Below are positions 19,600 through 27,409 of a stretch of 64,000 nucleotides of DNA, piece by piece. Location: positions 47,297 to 111,296 of the forward strand of contig NZ_CAJQZC010000015.1 of NCBI RefSeq assembly GCF_907164555.1, read 5' to 3'. The translations under genes and the position numbers were made by a program. The notes under the pieces are model-generated. The model was not told the DNA's origin, did no database searches, and saw only the letters and a program-made list of their open reading frames with translations. Position 1 is the first letter of the stretch, and each line of letters starts with the position of its first letter. This DNA comes from Paraburkholderia saeva. Its GTDB lineage: Bacteria > Pseudomonadota > Gammaproteobacteria > Burkholderiales > Burkholderiaceae.

Positions 19600-20466
19600 T
19601 CAGCCGGGGTTGTGATCGGATGAGCTCCTCCTGGGACGGCCCGGACGCCGACGGACGGGTTCGGCGGGTGCGGGATTGAGCGAGGACGGCCGGTTACGTA
19701 AATGCTCGGGTAGCAGGTCGGCATGCTCGCGCAGGCGATACGACGAGCCCTCGATGTGGACAACGACGGCGTGATGCAACAGCCGGTCAAGCAGCGCCGC
19801 TGCCACTACGCTGTCGCCGAACACCTCGCCCCATTCACCGAAGCTGCGGTTCGACGTCAGGATGATTGCGCACCGTTCATAGCAGGCGTTGACGAGCTGG
19901 AAGAACAGGTTGCCGCCGTTCAGGCCGACAGGGAGATATCCGATCTCATCGACGATGAGCAGACTGTTGCGCGCAAGGAAGCGCACGCGCTGTGCGAGGT
20001 TACCTTCACGCTCGGCCTTGACCATCGACGCGACGATCTCGGCAAGCGTACCGAAGTAGACGCTCTTGCCGGCGCGTACCGCCTCCACGCCAAGCGCTAT
20101 GCACAGGTGCGATTTCCCGGTTCCAGGCGGACCGAGGAAATGCACGGCCTGGCGTCGTTCGATGAAGTCGAGTTGTGCCAGTGCCATGACGCGATCACGA
20201 TCGAGGCCCGGCTGGAAGCTGAAGTCGTAGCCAGCCAGTGTCTTGATCGTGCCAAGGCGCGCGGTCTGCAGCGCCATCTTGATGCGGCGGGTTTCCCGCG
20301 TCGTGAACTCCTCGCCCAGCAGCGTTTCGAGCACCTCCAGCATGGAACTGTCGCCCTGTTCGAACCGTGCCAGGGTCGCATCCAGCGCCTCCAGTGCGCG
20401 TGGCATACGCAGGCCGACCATGTACCTGCGGATCCGCTCAAGTGTGGATGCCGGCATGTTGTTCAT
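19600..20466 (-). CDS. istB: IS21-like element helper ATPase IstB
   Basis: 288 aa AAA+ ATPase that assists the IstA transposase in target selection. Walker A is GPPGTGKSHL and Walker B is LLIVDEIGYLP; sensor-type NRSFGEWG is present. A proline- and arginine-rich C-terminal tail (RRRPGRPRRSSSD) follows the domain. The start overlaps the istA stop as ATGA (20463-20466), the usual coupling in IS21 elements. The gene appears intact. Confidence 0.93.
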   Translation of the reverse strand: MNNMPASTLERIRRYMVGLRMPRALEALDATLARFEQGDSSMLEVLETLLGEEFTTRETRRIKMALQTARLGTIKTLAGYDFSFQPGLDRDRVMALAQLDFIERRQAVHFLGPPGTGKSHLCIALGVEAVRAGKSVYFGTLAEIVASMVKAEREGNLAQRVRFLARNSLLIVDEIGYLPVGLNGGNLFFQLVNACYERCAIILTSNRSFGEWGEVFGDSVVAAALLDRLLHHAVVVHIEGSSYRLREHADLLPEHLRNRPSSLNPAPAEPVRRRPGRPRRSSSDHNPG

Positions 20467-21700
20467 GCGGAGCTCCCGGCATTAGCCAGACGTCGCGCCA
20501 CCTGATCATAAAACGACAGCGGGCGACGGCTCACGACCGGCGATGCTGGCGGCACCGTGTGCTCCTGCCGGTGATGCGAGCGTCGATGTCCCGGCAGCAG
20601 CGAGGTTCGTCGTCTGCCTTCGAGCACGGGATGAACAGCCAGCAGTTCGCCGTCCTCGTAGATGCGAACCTCATGGGCCAAGCTGTGAACCTCGAGTGTG
20701 CGTCTGCGTGTCCGGTCAGGCACGCTGTAGTAGTTTCCGCCGACGGAGACGAGACCCTCGTGGCTGACCCGCCGCTCGAGCCGGATCACACCATTGAACA
20801 GGCCCGCGGGCAACGCCTGGAGCGCGGCACGCTCCTCGCTGAAGTGCTGGCGACGCGCTGCGTGGTGCCATGCACACGGACGTTGGCGACGGTATCGAGC
20901 CATTCACGCAGTTGCCGGTTCAGGTCGCCGAGATTCTGGAAACGGCGTGCGAGGAAGAAATCCTGCCGGATATAGCGGTATGGACGCTCGATCTTGCCCT
21001 TGGTCTTGGCGCGATACGCCTTGCACGCACGCGGCGTAAAACTGTAGTGCTGGGCGAATGCAATCATCTTTGCGTTGTAGACGACGTGCCTTTCGAGCTC
21101 GCCGAGCACGGCGGTCTTCATCCGGTCATAGAGAATCTCGCACGGCACGCCACCCAGATGGGCGAACGCTTCCATGTGACAGCGCAGCACGGTCTGCAGA
21201 TCCTGATGTTCGACGAAACGGGCCCAGAGATACCGGCTGTGTCCCAGCACGATCGAGAACAGCCAGATCGAGCGGCGCTGGCCGGGTGTGTCGTCGAATT
21301 CCACGTTGAAATGGGCGAAGTCCACCTGCGCCTGCTGGCCGGCAGGCGTCTCGAAACGCACTTCAAAGCCGCGCTGACGCGGTGGCCGTACCTCGCGCAC
21401 CAGATCGCCCAACGCGCTGCGGCTGCCCGGATAGCCCATCGCCCGGATCTCCCGCAGCAGGCGCTCGACACTCAGTTCGGGGAAGGCACGCACCCGCTCG
21501 GTTACATAGCCGATGAACGGGTCGACGACACAAGGTCGCGGCGCACGCGGGCCGTAGCGAGGCACCTGAACGCCGTCCCTGATGTACTTGCGAACCGTTT
21601 TGCGATCCATACCAAGCCGGGCGGCAATGGCCGAGACGTTCAGTCCCTGCCGATGCAGTTCCAAGATCGTCATCACATCTCCCAGATCGATCATCGACAT
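20463..21700 (-). pseudogene. istA: IS21 family transposase IstA, frameshifted
   Basis: The N-terminal part (21700 down to about 20850) has an HTH (LHRQGLNVSAIAARLGMDRKTVRKYI) and the integrase core (QVDFAHFNVEF, DRMKTAVLGE, KGKIERPYRYIRQDF). After RVHGTTQRVAS the frame goes wrong, and the true continuation HFSEERAALQALPAGLF is found in the adjacent frame down to 20463. The whole span of 1238 bp is not a multiple of three, so a one-base loss (or two-base gain) near 20850 is likely. The element may be unable to move by itself, or this may be an assembly error. Confidence 0.85.
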
Positions 21701-21839
21701 CCCCGTCAGCGTGGGCCTGAACGGGGCTATCGTCGGTGATCAGGCGATGAGGCGCGCGGCTACGCCGCGCACCTCATCCTTCAACCAACTGGGGATTTTT
21801 ACTTCGACGAAAGTGGGGATTATTCATCCGACGGCGACA

Positions 21840-21844
21840 CCTGC
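21840..21844. repeat. 5-bp target site duplication CCTGC, right copy
   Basis: Matches 19528-19532. The IS110 reading frame continues immediately afterwards with VRCVSAPEH. Confidence 0.85.
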
Positions 21845-22406
21845 GTCCGTTGTGTGTCTGCGCCGGAGCACCGTGAAGTGCAGAGCTTTTGCAGTACCAC
21901 TAAGGGATTGCTGGTGCTGTCGGACTGGCTGGCCGTCCATGGCTGTTCCCACGTGGCCATGGAAGCCACCGGCGGTTACTGGAAGCCAGTGTGGCACGTT
22001 CTCGAGGGCTCCTTCGAACTCGTGCTGGGCAACGCTGCGCATATCCGGAACGTGCCTGGCCGCAAAACCGATGTGAACGATGCGACGTGGATCGCAGACC
22101 TGCTCGCACACGGGCTGATCCGCTCCAGCTTCGTCCCGCCGGCTGCGATCCAGGAGTTACGTGATCTGACACGCACACGCAAACAGCTGACGCGCGAGAT
22201 CGCCCAGCATTGTCTGCGTGTCCAGAAGGTGCTCGAGGATGCCAATCTCAAACTGGGCAGTGTCCTTTCTGACGTACTTGGCGGCAGCGGGCGCGCGATC
22301 CTGAAGGCTATCATCTCGGGTGAGGACGATCCGGTGCTGCACGCGGCACTGGCGCAAGGTCACGCGCGCAAGAAGACGAGTGAACTACGCGAGGCATTGC
22401 GCGGGC

Positions 22407-23051
22407 GCATATCTCACCGAGGTGGATCGGATGCTGGAGCGTGCGAAAGATGCCACGCGAAACGGGAAGTACACGTACGTCGAATATGTCCGCTTCGCTG
22501 ACGATCTGGTCGTGCTGATCGATGCCCACCCGCGCCATGCGTGGTTGTTGGGGGCAGTGAGCAAGCGACTTCGGGAAGAGTTTGCCAAACTGCAGGTCGA
22601 GGTTAATGAAGAGAAGAGTCGCACAGTGGATCTGGACCGCGCAGAGAGCTTCGGCTTTCTGGGATTCGACTTCCGTCGACTCCGCAGCGTAAAGAAGCAC
22701 GTGTGGCGAGCGCACTACACGCCCAAGCTGAAGAAGCGGACGGCGTTATTGCACAAGCTCAAAGAGGTGTTCCGGCGATACCAGTCGCAGCCGGTGGATC
22801 GGGTGGTAGCACTGATCAATCCGGTGTTACGCGGTTGGGTGAATTACTTCGCTGTTGGACATTCCAGCGAGTGCTTCAGCTTCATCAAAGACTGGGTGGA
22901 AAAGAAGATTCGACGCCACATGGGTCGATCTCGGAATCGACGGGGCTTCGGCTGGAAGAGGTGGAGTAGGCGCTGGCTGTATGAAGAACTGAAGCTGTTT
23001 AATGACTATCGGGTTCGCCGTACCGCCGCGCCGAAAGCGTCCCCAGCATGA
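22407..23051 (+). pseudogene. ltrA: group II intron reverse transcriptase/maturase, 5'-truncated
   Basis: About 214 codons remain. AYLTEVDRMLERAK leads to YVRFADDLVVLIDAH, which carries the catalytic FADD box of the reverse transcriptase palm. VNEEKSRTVDL and FGFLGFDFR follow, and then the maturase (X) domain with LINPVLRGWVNYFAVGHSSECF. The fingers region and first catalytic Asp are lost. The open frame begins within IS110-derived sequence at 22320, so any product would be chimeric and inactive. Confidence 0.87.
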
Positions 23052-23135
23052 CAGGTCCCATAACTCTTGATGTGAAGCAAAACAGGAGAGCGTTGTTGCG
23101 ATATGTGGTGTTGGCTCAAATGTGGGCTTGTGGCG

Positions 23136-23198
23136 CCCGAGCCGCGATCCTGACGGGATCTGTGCGGGGGGCCCAGTAATGGGCATCCCTACCGCGAC
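23136..23198 (+). ncRNA. group II intron domains V and VI (3' end)
   Basis: GCCC-GAG-CCGC-GATCC, a TGAC loop, and GGATC-TGT-GCGG-GG-GGGC pair into a domain V-type hairpin at about 23136-23171. A short hairpin with CCCAGTAATGGG (domain VI, with candidate branch-point A) follows, then CCCTACCGCGAC. The layout matches bacterial group II intron 3' ends known to me. Without the 5' domains it cannot splice. Confidence 0.65.
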
Positions 23199-23552
23199 AT
23201 TCGTAGCTGTGTGGCAATACGCTCGTCTGCTAACGACTTCATCGTGGGTGGCCACTACCGCGATGTCGTGGCGTCGAGTCTTGTTCAGGCAACTGGACGC
23301 GGCACCATAAATGCTCGACCGAGCCGATAGTTTTTGGTGATTCATTATAAAAAGCGATTGCTTGAATAAGTGGACCTAAGTCGACTTTGCCGCTTCTAGC
23401 CGTGGCAACAGGAAGAGGCTGCGTGAGCTCAATTTCCCTCTGCGAACTGACTAATTGGTCGGCGAAAACGTCGTCGTCGATGGCTGTTGCGTTGCACAAT
23501 ATATGTGGTGCGGCCCGAATTTTTGATACTCATCTAACGCTTGTGCGAAGGG

Positions 23553-23776
23553 TCTCCCGCACACTTTATGTTCGCGAAATTAACGCAGTCAGGGGTATGC
23601 CATTCGCTCCCGCAGACTTTTGCAGGGTTTTTGTGGACATAGATGCAACGTAACAACGGGCCTCACAGTCATTTTTTCCCGCAGACTTTAGTGTGTGCAG
23701 ATACGGGTATCGCCAGACAACCAGGTCTGCGGGAAGGGTCGAACGGGCATTCAGATGCAACAAGGTCTGCGGCAAC
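23553..23776. repeat. cluster of five CCCGCAGACYTT repeats, direct and inverted
   Basis: The 12-mer core CCCGCAGACTTT occurs at about 23610 and 23679, with a one-base variant (CCCGCACACTTT) at 23556. In inverted orientation AGGTCTGCGGG is found at 23724 and AAGGTCTGCGG at 23763. Irregularly spaced binding-site arrays of this sort occur at ends of Tn7-, Mu- or Tn402-like transposons or at integrase sites. No matching recombinase gene is seen nearby. No gene was recognised in 23199-23814. Confidence 0.55.
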
Positions 23777-23814
23777 GCGAGTTTTCGCTGTGCGACGCGC
23801 AATTTTTTCGGGGG

Positions 23815-24205
23815 TGACTGAGAGCAAGAGAAAGCGGGCCGTACACGGGAGGAGTTGCCGCGCGAATTCGAGCCGGCGCCGCAGACGATCGTCAACCGGG
23901 TGGTGCTGGCCGATCGTGATGCTGGCGTGCGCCAGAAGGGGCTGACCACCGCCGGGCGCCAGGAGCGTACGCGGCGACGTTGCAAGGTTCGCCAGTTCGA
24001 GATGGAGCGCGACATCCTCTCTCACGCCGCGGCCTGGTTCGCGTGGGAGACGGAGCCTTGCCACCGAAGGGCGGTACGGATTCACGAGAGCGAACCCGCC
24101 CGCTGGCCCATTGCCATGACGGCACGGCTGTTCGGAGTCTCCACGAGCGGCTACTACGCGTGGCTCGTGCGCGAGCCATCGCAACGAACGTGCAGTGAGG
24201 CGCGG
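23815..24205 (+). pseudogene. IS3 family transposase remnant (orfA end/orfB start)
   Basis: Starting at a GTG (23815), TESKRKRAVH is followed after a frameshift near 23850 by REELPREFEPAPQTIVNRVVLADRDAGVRQKGLTT. Then comes RRRCKVRQFEMERDILSHAAAWFAWET, the usual leucine-zipper end of an IS3 OrfA. It runs on into the start of OrfB (MTARLFGVSTSGYYAWL) and ends abruptly around 24205. All catalytic residues of OrfB are absent, so this is a decayed fragment. Confidence 0.75.
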
Positions 24206-24478
24206 TTGTTCGCGTGCCACGTACGGTGCATCTTTTTCAGCGTGTTAGCGAACTGCCAGGCGGAGATGTTCTTGACAGTCAACAAACATGTGAACGGGTA
24301 TATACAGAGTACTTCCTGACGTCGGCCCAGTAGGTCAGAGCATTCATGCAGACGTCGATCCCGGCATCGCGCGAGCGTTCGCGTCCGTGCGTCGACAGCG
24401 GCGTGGGGCGTGCGAGCGACGATCCGCTCACGCTTGAACGCTTCGGCAAGCTTGCGCTGCACGCCACGACGCGGTCAC
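24206..24478. other. no gene recognised
   Basis: This stretch between the IS3 remnant and the CsbD gene has short open frames on both strands without recognisable motifs or ribosome sites. It probably holds further mobile-element debris. Confidence 0.4.
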
Positions 24479-24655
24479 TCACGCGCGCTTCTTGAGGCGG
24501 GCCCTCGCGCTCCCGTAAGAAGCCTGGGTCCTGCCGATTACTTGCCCAACGCGGCCTTTCAGCGTGAGCGCCCGATTGCCAATGACTCTACCCATATGCG
24601 CACGCAGGGTGCCGGCAATCTCCTTTGTCCAGCCGCGCATCTGATCCTTGTTCAT
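24479..24655 (-). CDS. CsbD-like small stress protein
   Basis: 58 aa, beginning MNKDQMRGWTKEIAGTLRAH and containing VIGNRALTLKGRVGQVIG and a QASYG near the end. This is the pattern of CsbD proteins (MNKDQVKGRWKEAKGKVKE...GKVQKxxGKxQAxYG). They are abundant general-stress proteins of unknown biochemical role. AAGGAG lies seven bases before the ATG. It follows the CBS-domain gene by 63 bases on the same strand and is likely its operon partner. The C-terminal RARLKKRA is unusually basic. Confidence 0.85.
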   Translation of the reverse strand: MNKDQMRGWTKEIAGTLRAHMGRVIGNRALTLKGRVGQVIGRTQASYGSARARLKKRA

Positions 24656-24718
24656 CACATCGCTCCTTGTGTGCCGCTTCGGTTGAAACAGGATAGAAAC
24701 TCGCCGGGCCTGACGGGG

Positions 24719-25453
24719 TCACGCGCTGTCGACCTCGCACGCTGCCTGTTCCCAAAACTGCTTGTCGCGTCCTTGTGGCTTACCCGCGTGCTCCCATAAC
24801 TCGCGTGCGCGGACCAGGATGCCCGCTTCCCTCGCGGAAGTTGGTTCGCGCTCTTCAACTGTTTCGCCGCCGGCGTCGACATGCACGGTCGTGACATCGT
24901 ATCCGTCGGCAAGTTGATGCCATGCTTTCACATGGTTCATTTCTTCGAACTGGCGGATGCCGATGACGATGGCTTCTCCTTTCGTGCCCTGGGCCACAGT
25001 CACGCGCATGAGTTCACTGTGATGCGGACGCCCGCTGTGATCAAGGAACGTCTTGTGAAAGGCAATCTCGTAAGGTCGGCGTTCGGAAGCGCCGCCGCTT
25101 AACGCGGTGAGCGAAATGATCCCGACCAGATGCTGATCCGCGCGATCAAGGACGGCGAGCCGCTGTACGTGATGCTCACGCATGATCCGTTCAGCTTCCT
25201 CAACCGGATCGTCCTCGAAGCAAAAAAGAATATCTGCCGACATCGCCTCGCGCACCGTCATTCGACTCACATCGCGCGCGTCGGCGACGCCGCGCAAGGC
25301 GACATCGCGATCGGTAATCATGCCGATCACCTTGTTGTTCAGGCACACCGGCAACGCCCCGACGTTGTTCTTCTTGAACTTTCTGGAGGCTGCGTCAAGC
25401 ATTTCGTCCGCCTGGACGCAGAGGGGCTCTTTCATCACTTCTTTGACCAGCAT
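24719..25453 (-). CDS. CBS domain protein with C-terminal DUF2934
   Basis: 244 aa. Two CBS motifs (about residues 1-120: VKEVMKEPLCVQADEMLDAA, GMITDRDVALRGVA, VREAMSADILFCFEDDPVEEAERIM, VGIISLTALS) form a Bateman module that senses adenine nucleotides. The middle (about 130-205) is of unknown type. The C-terminus RARELWEHAGKPQGRDKQFWEQAACEV is a DUF2934 segment. The combination suggests a stress or energy sensor. AGGAGC lies before the start. A degenerate copy of the GTACGG palindrome is centred about 160 bases upstream of the start. Confidence 0.85.
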   Translation of the reverse strand: MLVKEVMKEPLCVQADEMLDAASRKFKKNNVGALPVCLNNKVIGMITDRDVALRGVADARDVSRMTVREAMSADILFCFEDDPVEEAERIMREHHVQRLAVLDRADQHLVGIISLTALSGGASERRPYEIAFHKTFLDHSGRPHHSELMRVTVAQGTKGEAIVIGIRQFEEMNHVKAWHQLADGYDVTTVHVDAGGETVEEREPTSAREAGILVRARELWEHAGKPQGRDKQFWEQAACEVDSA

Positions 25454-25608
25454 TGCGTCGCTCCTTGAACACTGTTGTGGGCGGTCGCACGTTGAGATTC
25501 ACGCGACAGTCGCATGCGTTGCCTGATGATCACAGGGTGGCTGGCCGGACCAGCGTAAGCAGTTTGCAGATATTCGGGCAATGTCAGGCGTCGGCGGTCG
25601 CGGAAGCC

Positions 25609-25622
25609 GTCCGCCACCGTAC
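25609..25622 (-). promoter_or_regulatory. degenerate GTACGG-N2-CCGTAC palindrome upstream of CBS gene
   Basis: On the minus strand GTACGGTGGCGGAC matches the island palindrome at 12 of 14 bases, 156 bases before the CBS start. The hexamer expected at the fixed spacing is TGACAT, weaker than at other sites. The site is plausible but below the quality of the others. Confidence 0.4.
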
Positions 25623-25784
25623 CGAATTCCAGCGTAACAGTGCGCAGACCGGGTTCAGGCTACGCCGAATATCCGTTCGCGCCCTGCCAGGCGAGGTGTC
25701 GCGCGAACAGCCTTCCCGTATGCAGGCTCACGAAGTTGGCAGCGGGATGCGGATGGAGAATTGCACTTTGTTCTGGCGAAACAC

Positions 25785-25840
25785 TGGATATTGCGATGCC
25801 GAAGGCATTGCAGGATGCGATGTCCCGACAGGCGCAGACC
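25785..25840 (+). pseudogene. slipin (SPFH) gene fragment
   Basis: About 17 codons read DIAMPKALQDAMSRQAQ, nearly the same as DVAIPVALQDAMSRQAQ in the intact slipin gene near 40.9 kb, with matching DNA. Flanking sequence shows no further similarity. It is a residual piece of a slipin copy. Otherwise 25454-25964 holds no gene I recognise. Confidence 0.6.
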
Positions 25841-25964
25841 ACGCACAACCGGAGCCGCGTATCGTCCATGACGCTCAATACGCCACCCTGGCGCATTGGA
25901 CGCGACCTTAACGCACACACGGGCGGCCCCTGACGAAGAGGCCCGCTCTGTTGCCTGTCCGCTA

Positions 25965-26120
25965 CTACAATCCGATCCTCGCACGTAGTCTGTCAATCAC
26001 GTGGTGCTCGCTCAGCCAGTGGATTTCCTGCTTTCGCGCGAGACTTTGCCGATATCGGTAAAGCGAGACGGCGACCATAACGGTCATCCCGGTCAGAATG
26101 CCCCACATTGCGTAGGTCAT
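25965..26120 (-). CDS. small single-span membrane protein, MTYAMWGIL family (copy A)
   Basis: 51 aa: MTYAMWGILTGM and a hydrophobic stretch up to SLYRYRQ, then a polar tail ending IDRLRARIGL and TAG. The same-length protein at 57000-57155 shares MTYAMWGIL, S-x-YRY and DRLR-x-R-x-GL, so this is a real gene family, not a chance frame. AAAGGA precedes the ATG. A single N-in or N-out membrane helix is predicted (residues 5-20). Both copies lie next to SYLF/DUF3309 genes. I do not recognise the family and its function is unknown. Confidence 0.75.
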   Translation of the reverse strand: MTYAMWGILTGMTVMVAVSLYRYRQSLARKQEIHWLSEHHVIDRLRARIGL

Positions 26121-26183
26121 GGCGTTCCTTTGGATTTGCCCTGTCCGTCACGTTGGGGTGAACTGGCAGTGGAAAGGCGGACT

Positions 26184-26372
26184 CTATATCTTGCCCATGA
26201 GAACCATCACGAGTAGAGCGATCACGACAACACCGCGCATGCTGGTCGGGAAATAGCCCCAATTGCGGCTATGTGGCCAGCGAGGCAGCGTAGCGACGAC
26301 CACAACGACAACAACGACCAGTACAGGAAGGCCTGTACCCAGATCAGCTCCTTCTGAGCATTCGTGCAACAA
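26184..26372 (-). CDS. DUF3309 family small membrane protein (copy A)
   Basis: A protein of up to 62 aa with GLPVLVVVVVVVVATLPRWPHSRNWGY and a second hydrophobic helix ending VLMGKI. The LPxWPHSRxWGY centre is the DUF3309 hallmark. The paralogue at 58770-58928 starts MSMGVPVL. Aligned here, the corresponding codon is CTG, 11 bases after AAGGAG, so the original ATG may have mutated. Translation may use that CTG or the ATG at 26372. The gene is divergent from the SYLF gene and upstream of the 51-aa gene on the same strand. The long GTC/GTT valine run is notable. Confidence 0.7.
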   Translation of the reverse strand: MLHECSEGADLGTGLPVLVVVVVVVVATLPRWPHSRNWGYFPTSMRGVVVIALLVMVLMGKI

Positions 26373-26497
26373 CGCCCGCGCTTCATCGAAATTGATGGCT
26401 TGTATGGTTTACTCATCCACAAGCCTCAAGGCCAGCGGCGGTCAACCACTTCGTTCACCGTCAAGCTTCAGCTTGATGAGTGCGCGCCGGCCTGTCT

Positions 26498-26511
26498 GTA
26501 CGCTGTCGTAC
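26498..26511 (+). promoter_or_regulatory. GTACGG-type palindrome with -10 element, SYLF operon A
   Basis: GTACGCTGTCGTAC lies 60 bases before the SYLF start. TAGCGT follows at 26534-26539, the fixed spacing seen at other sites (19 bases to GCG, then the hexamer). In the opposite direction CAAGCT sits at the same spacing (26470-26475), so the site may also drive DUF3309. The identical 14-mer, in the same orientation, precedes the other SYLF gene. Confidence 0.7.
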
Positions 26512-26570
26512 CGCTTTGGTCCATCTTTGCGCGTAGCGTCGCAAGCATTTGCCAGATAAAGGAGACGGCC

Positions 26571-27161
26571 GTGCAACGACGAACATTTCTCTGGGGCGTG
26601 CCGGGATCGCTGATCGCGATCAGCGTATCGCTATCCAGTTGTACAACGACGCCTGCTGCGTCCGACACGATGGGCGAACAGAAGGATAAGCGCCGCACCA
26701 TCGACGCCGGTGTCGACTCGACGCTCGCCCGGCTCTATAACGTGGCTCCCGGCGCCCGCGAACTGGCCGGAAAATCGACAGGCATGCTCGTGTTCCCGAC
26801 GGTCATCAATGCCGGTTTCGGGTTGGGCGGACAGTATGGCGAAGGCGCACTGCGTGTCGGTGGAAAATCGGTGGGGTACTACAGCACCGCAAGTGCTTCA
26901 GTCGGATTGCAAGCCGGCGCGCAAACCAGGGCGATTGTCTATCTGTTCATGACCGCAAACGCACTCGAGCGGTTTCGCAGCAGTGAAGGCTGGTCAGCGG
27001 GCGCCGACGCGTCGGTGGCGGTATTGAAGATCGGCGCTAACGGCGATGTCGATACAGGCACGGCGACCGGGCAAATCAATGCTTTCGTACTGACAAACGG
27101 CGGATTGATGGCAGGCGCGACTGTGGACGGTACGAAAGTGACTCCGCTCAAATCGCTGTAA
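26571..27161 (+). CDS. SYLF (YSC84) domain lipoprotein, copy A
   Basis: 196 aa. A signal peptide with lipobox SLSSC (Cys about residue 24) predicts a lipoprotein. The SYLF/Ysc84 domain covers the rest: LAGKSTGMLVFPTVINAGFGLGGQYGEGALRVGG, YYSTASASVGLQAGAQ, and the ending GGLMAGATVDGTKVTPLKSL. The domain binds phospholipid. The start is a GTG at 26571 with AAAGGAG at 26558-26564. It opens an operon with DUF3096 and PRC-barrel genes. A close paralogue lies at 56220-56807. Confidence 0.88.
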   Translation: MQRRTFLWGVPGSLIAISVSLSSCTTTPAASDTMGEQKDKRRTIDAGVDSTLARLYNVAPGARELAGKSTGMLVFPTVINAGFGLGGQYGEGALRVGGKSVGYYSTASASVGLQAGAQTRAIVYLFMTANALERFRSSEGWSAGADASVAVLKIGANGDVDTGTATGQINAFVLTNGGLMAGATVDGTKVTPLKSL

Positions 27162-27230
27162 GGGGCAATGGCATCGGCGACGGCAGTCGTTCTTCGTTCA
27201 GCAACGTCGTTCAGCAATGGTGAAAGCATC

Positions 27231-27377
27231 ATGCATTTTCTGACGAGCGCAGGGCCACTGGTTTCACTGATCGCGGGCATTCTGATTCTGGTGGTGCCGC
27301 GCCTGTTGAATTACATCGTGGCGATCTATCTGATCATTATCGGGCTACTGGGGCTGTTCGGAAGCCATCTTCATTGA
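27231..27377 (+). CDS. DUF3096 small membrane protein (copy A)
   Basis: 48 aa. GPLVSLIAGILILVVPRLLNYIVAIYLIIIGLLGLFG is the DUF3096 pattern of two hydrophobic stretches separated by PRLLNY. Membrane location is predicted; the role is unknown. The ATG at 27231 was chosen since it gives the same length as the paralogue at 59255-59401. An in-frame ATG at 27168 would add a leader that partly derives from the SYLF 3' region. It lies between the SYLF and PRC-barrel genes. Confidence 0.82.
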   Translation: MHFLTSAGPLVSLIAGILILVVPRLLNYIVAIYLIIIGLLGLFGSHLH

Positions 27378-27409
27378 TGCAGGCGCACCCGTAGCAGGAG
27401 TATCGAATC

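Larger units (their letters stand above)
19533..21839 (-). mobile_element. complete IS21 family insertion sequence inside IS110
   Basis: 2307 bp. Both ends begin TGTC and share a 50-bp gapless imperfect inverted repeat ending in the identical block GTCGAAGTAAAAATCCCCA (left 19564-19582; right complement at 21790-21808). CCTGC is duplicated on both sides. It contains istA and istB on the minus strand with the usual overlapping ATGA junction. It inserted into an IS110 transposase gene, so it arrived after that element. Confidence 0.92.
19470..22406 (+). pseudogene. IS110 family transposase interrupted by IS21 element and truncated at 3' end
   Basis: The gene starts at 19470 after AGGAGG and reads MQVLYPRCAGLDIHKDIIVAC up to 19532. 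An IS21-family element follows. The gene resumes in frame at 21845 with VRCVSAPEHREVQSF, then AMEATGGYW, GRKTDVNDATWIADLLAHGLI and RDLTRTRKQLTREI. The RuvC-like DEDD residues are split: the first Asp (GLDIHKD) lies left of the insertion, the rest right of it. Near 22406 the gene stops abruptly and group II intron sequence begins, so the C-terminal serine domain is missing. Removing the IS and one CCTGC copy restores an uninterrupted reading frame. Confidence 0.88.
22407..23198 (+). mobile_element. group II intron, 3' part only
   Basis: This block contains the C-terminal half of an intron-encoded reverse transcriptase/maturase, then non-coding RNA ending in a domain V-like hairpin and a typical CCCTACCGCGAC terminus. 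The 5' ribozyme domains I-III and the first half of the reverse transcriptase are absent. At the left it joins IS110 transposase sequence without any intron 5' end (GUGYG), so this is a recombination or deletion junction rather than an intron insertion into IS110. Confidence 0.8.
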
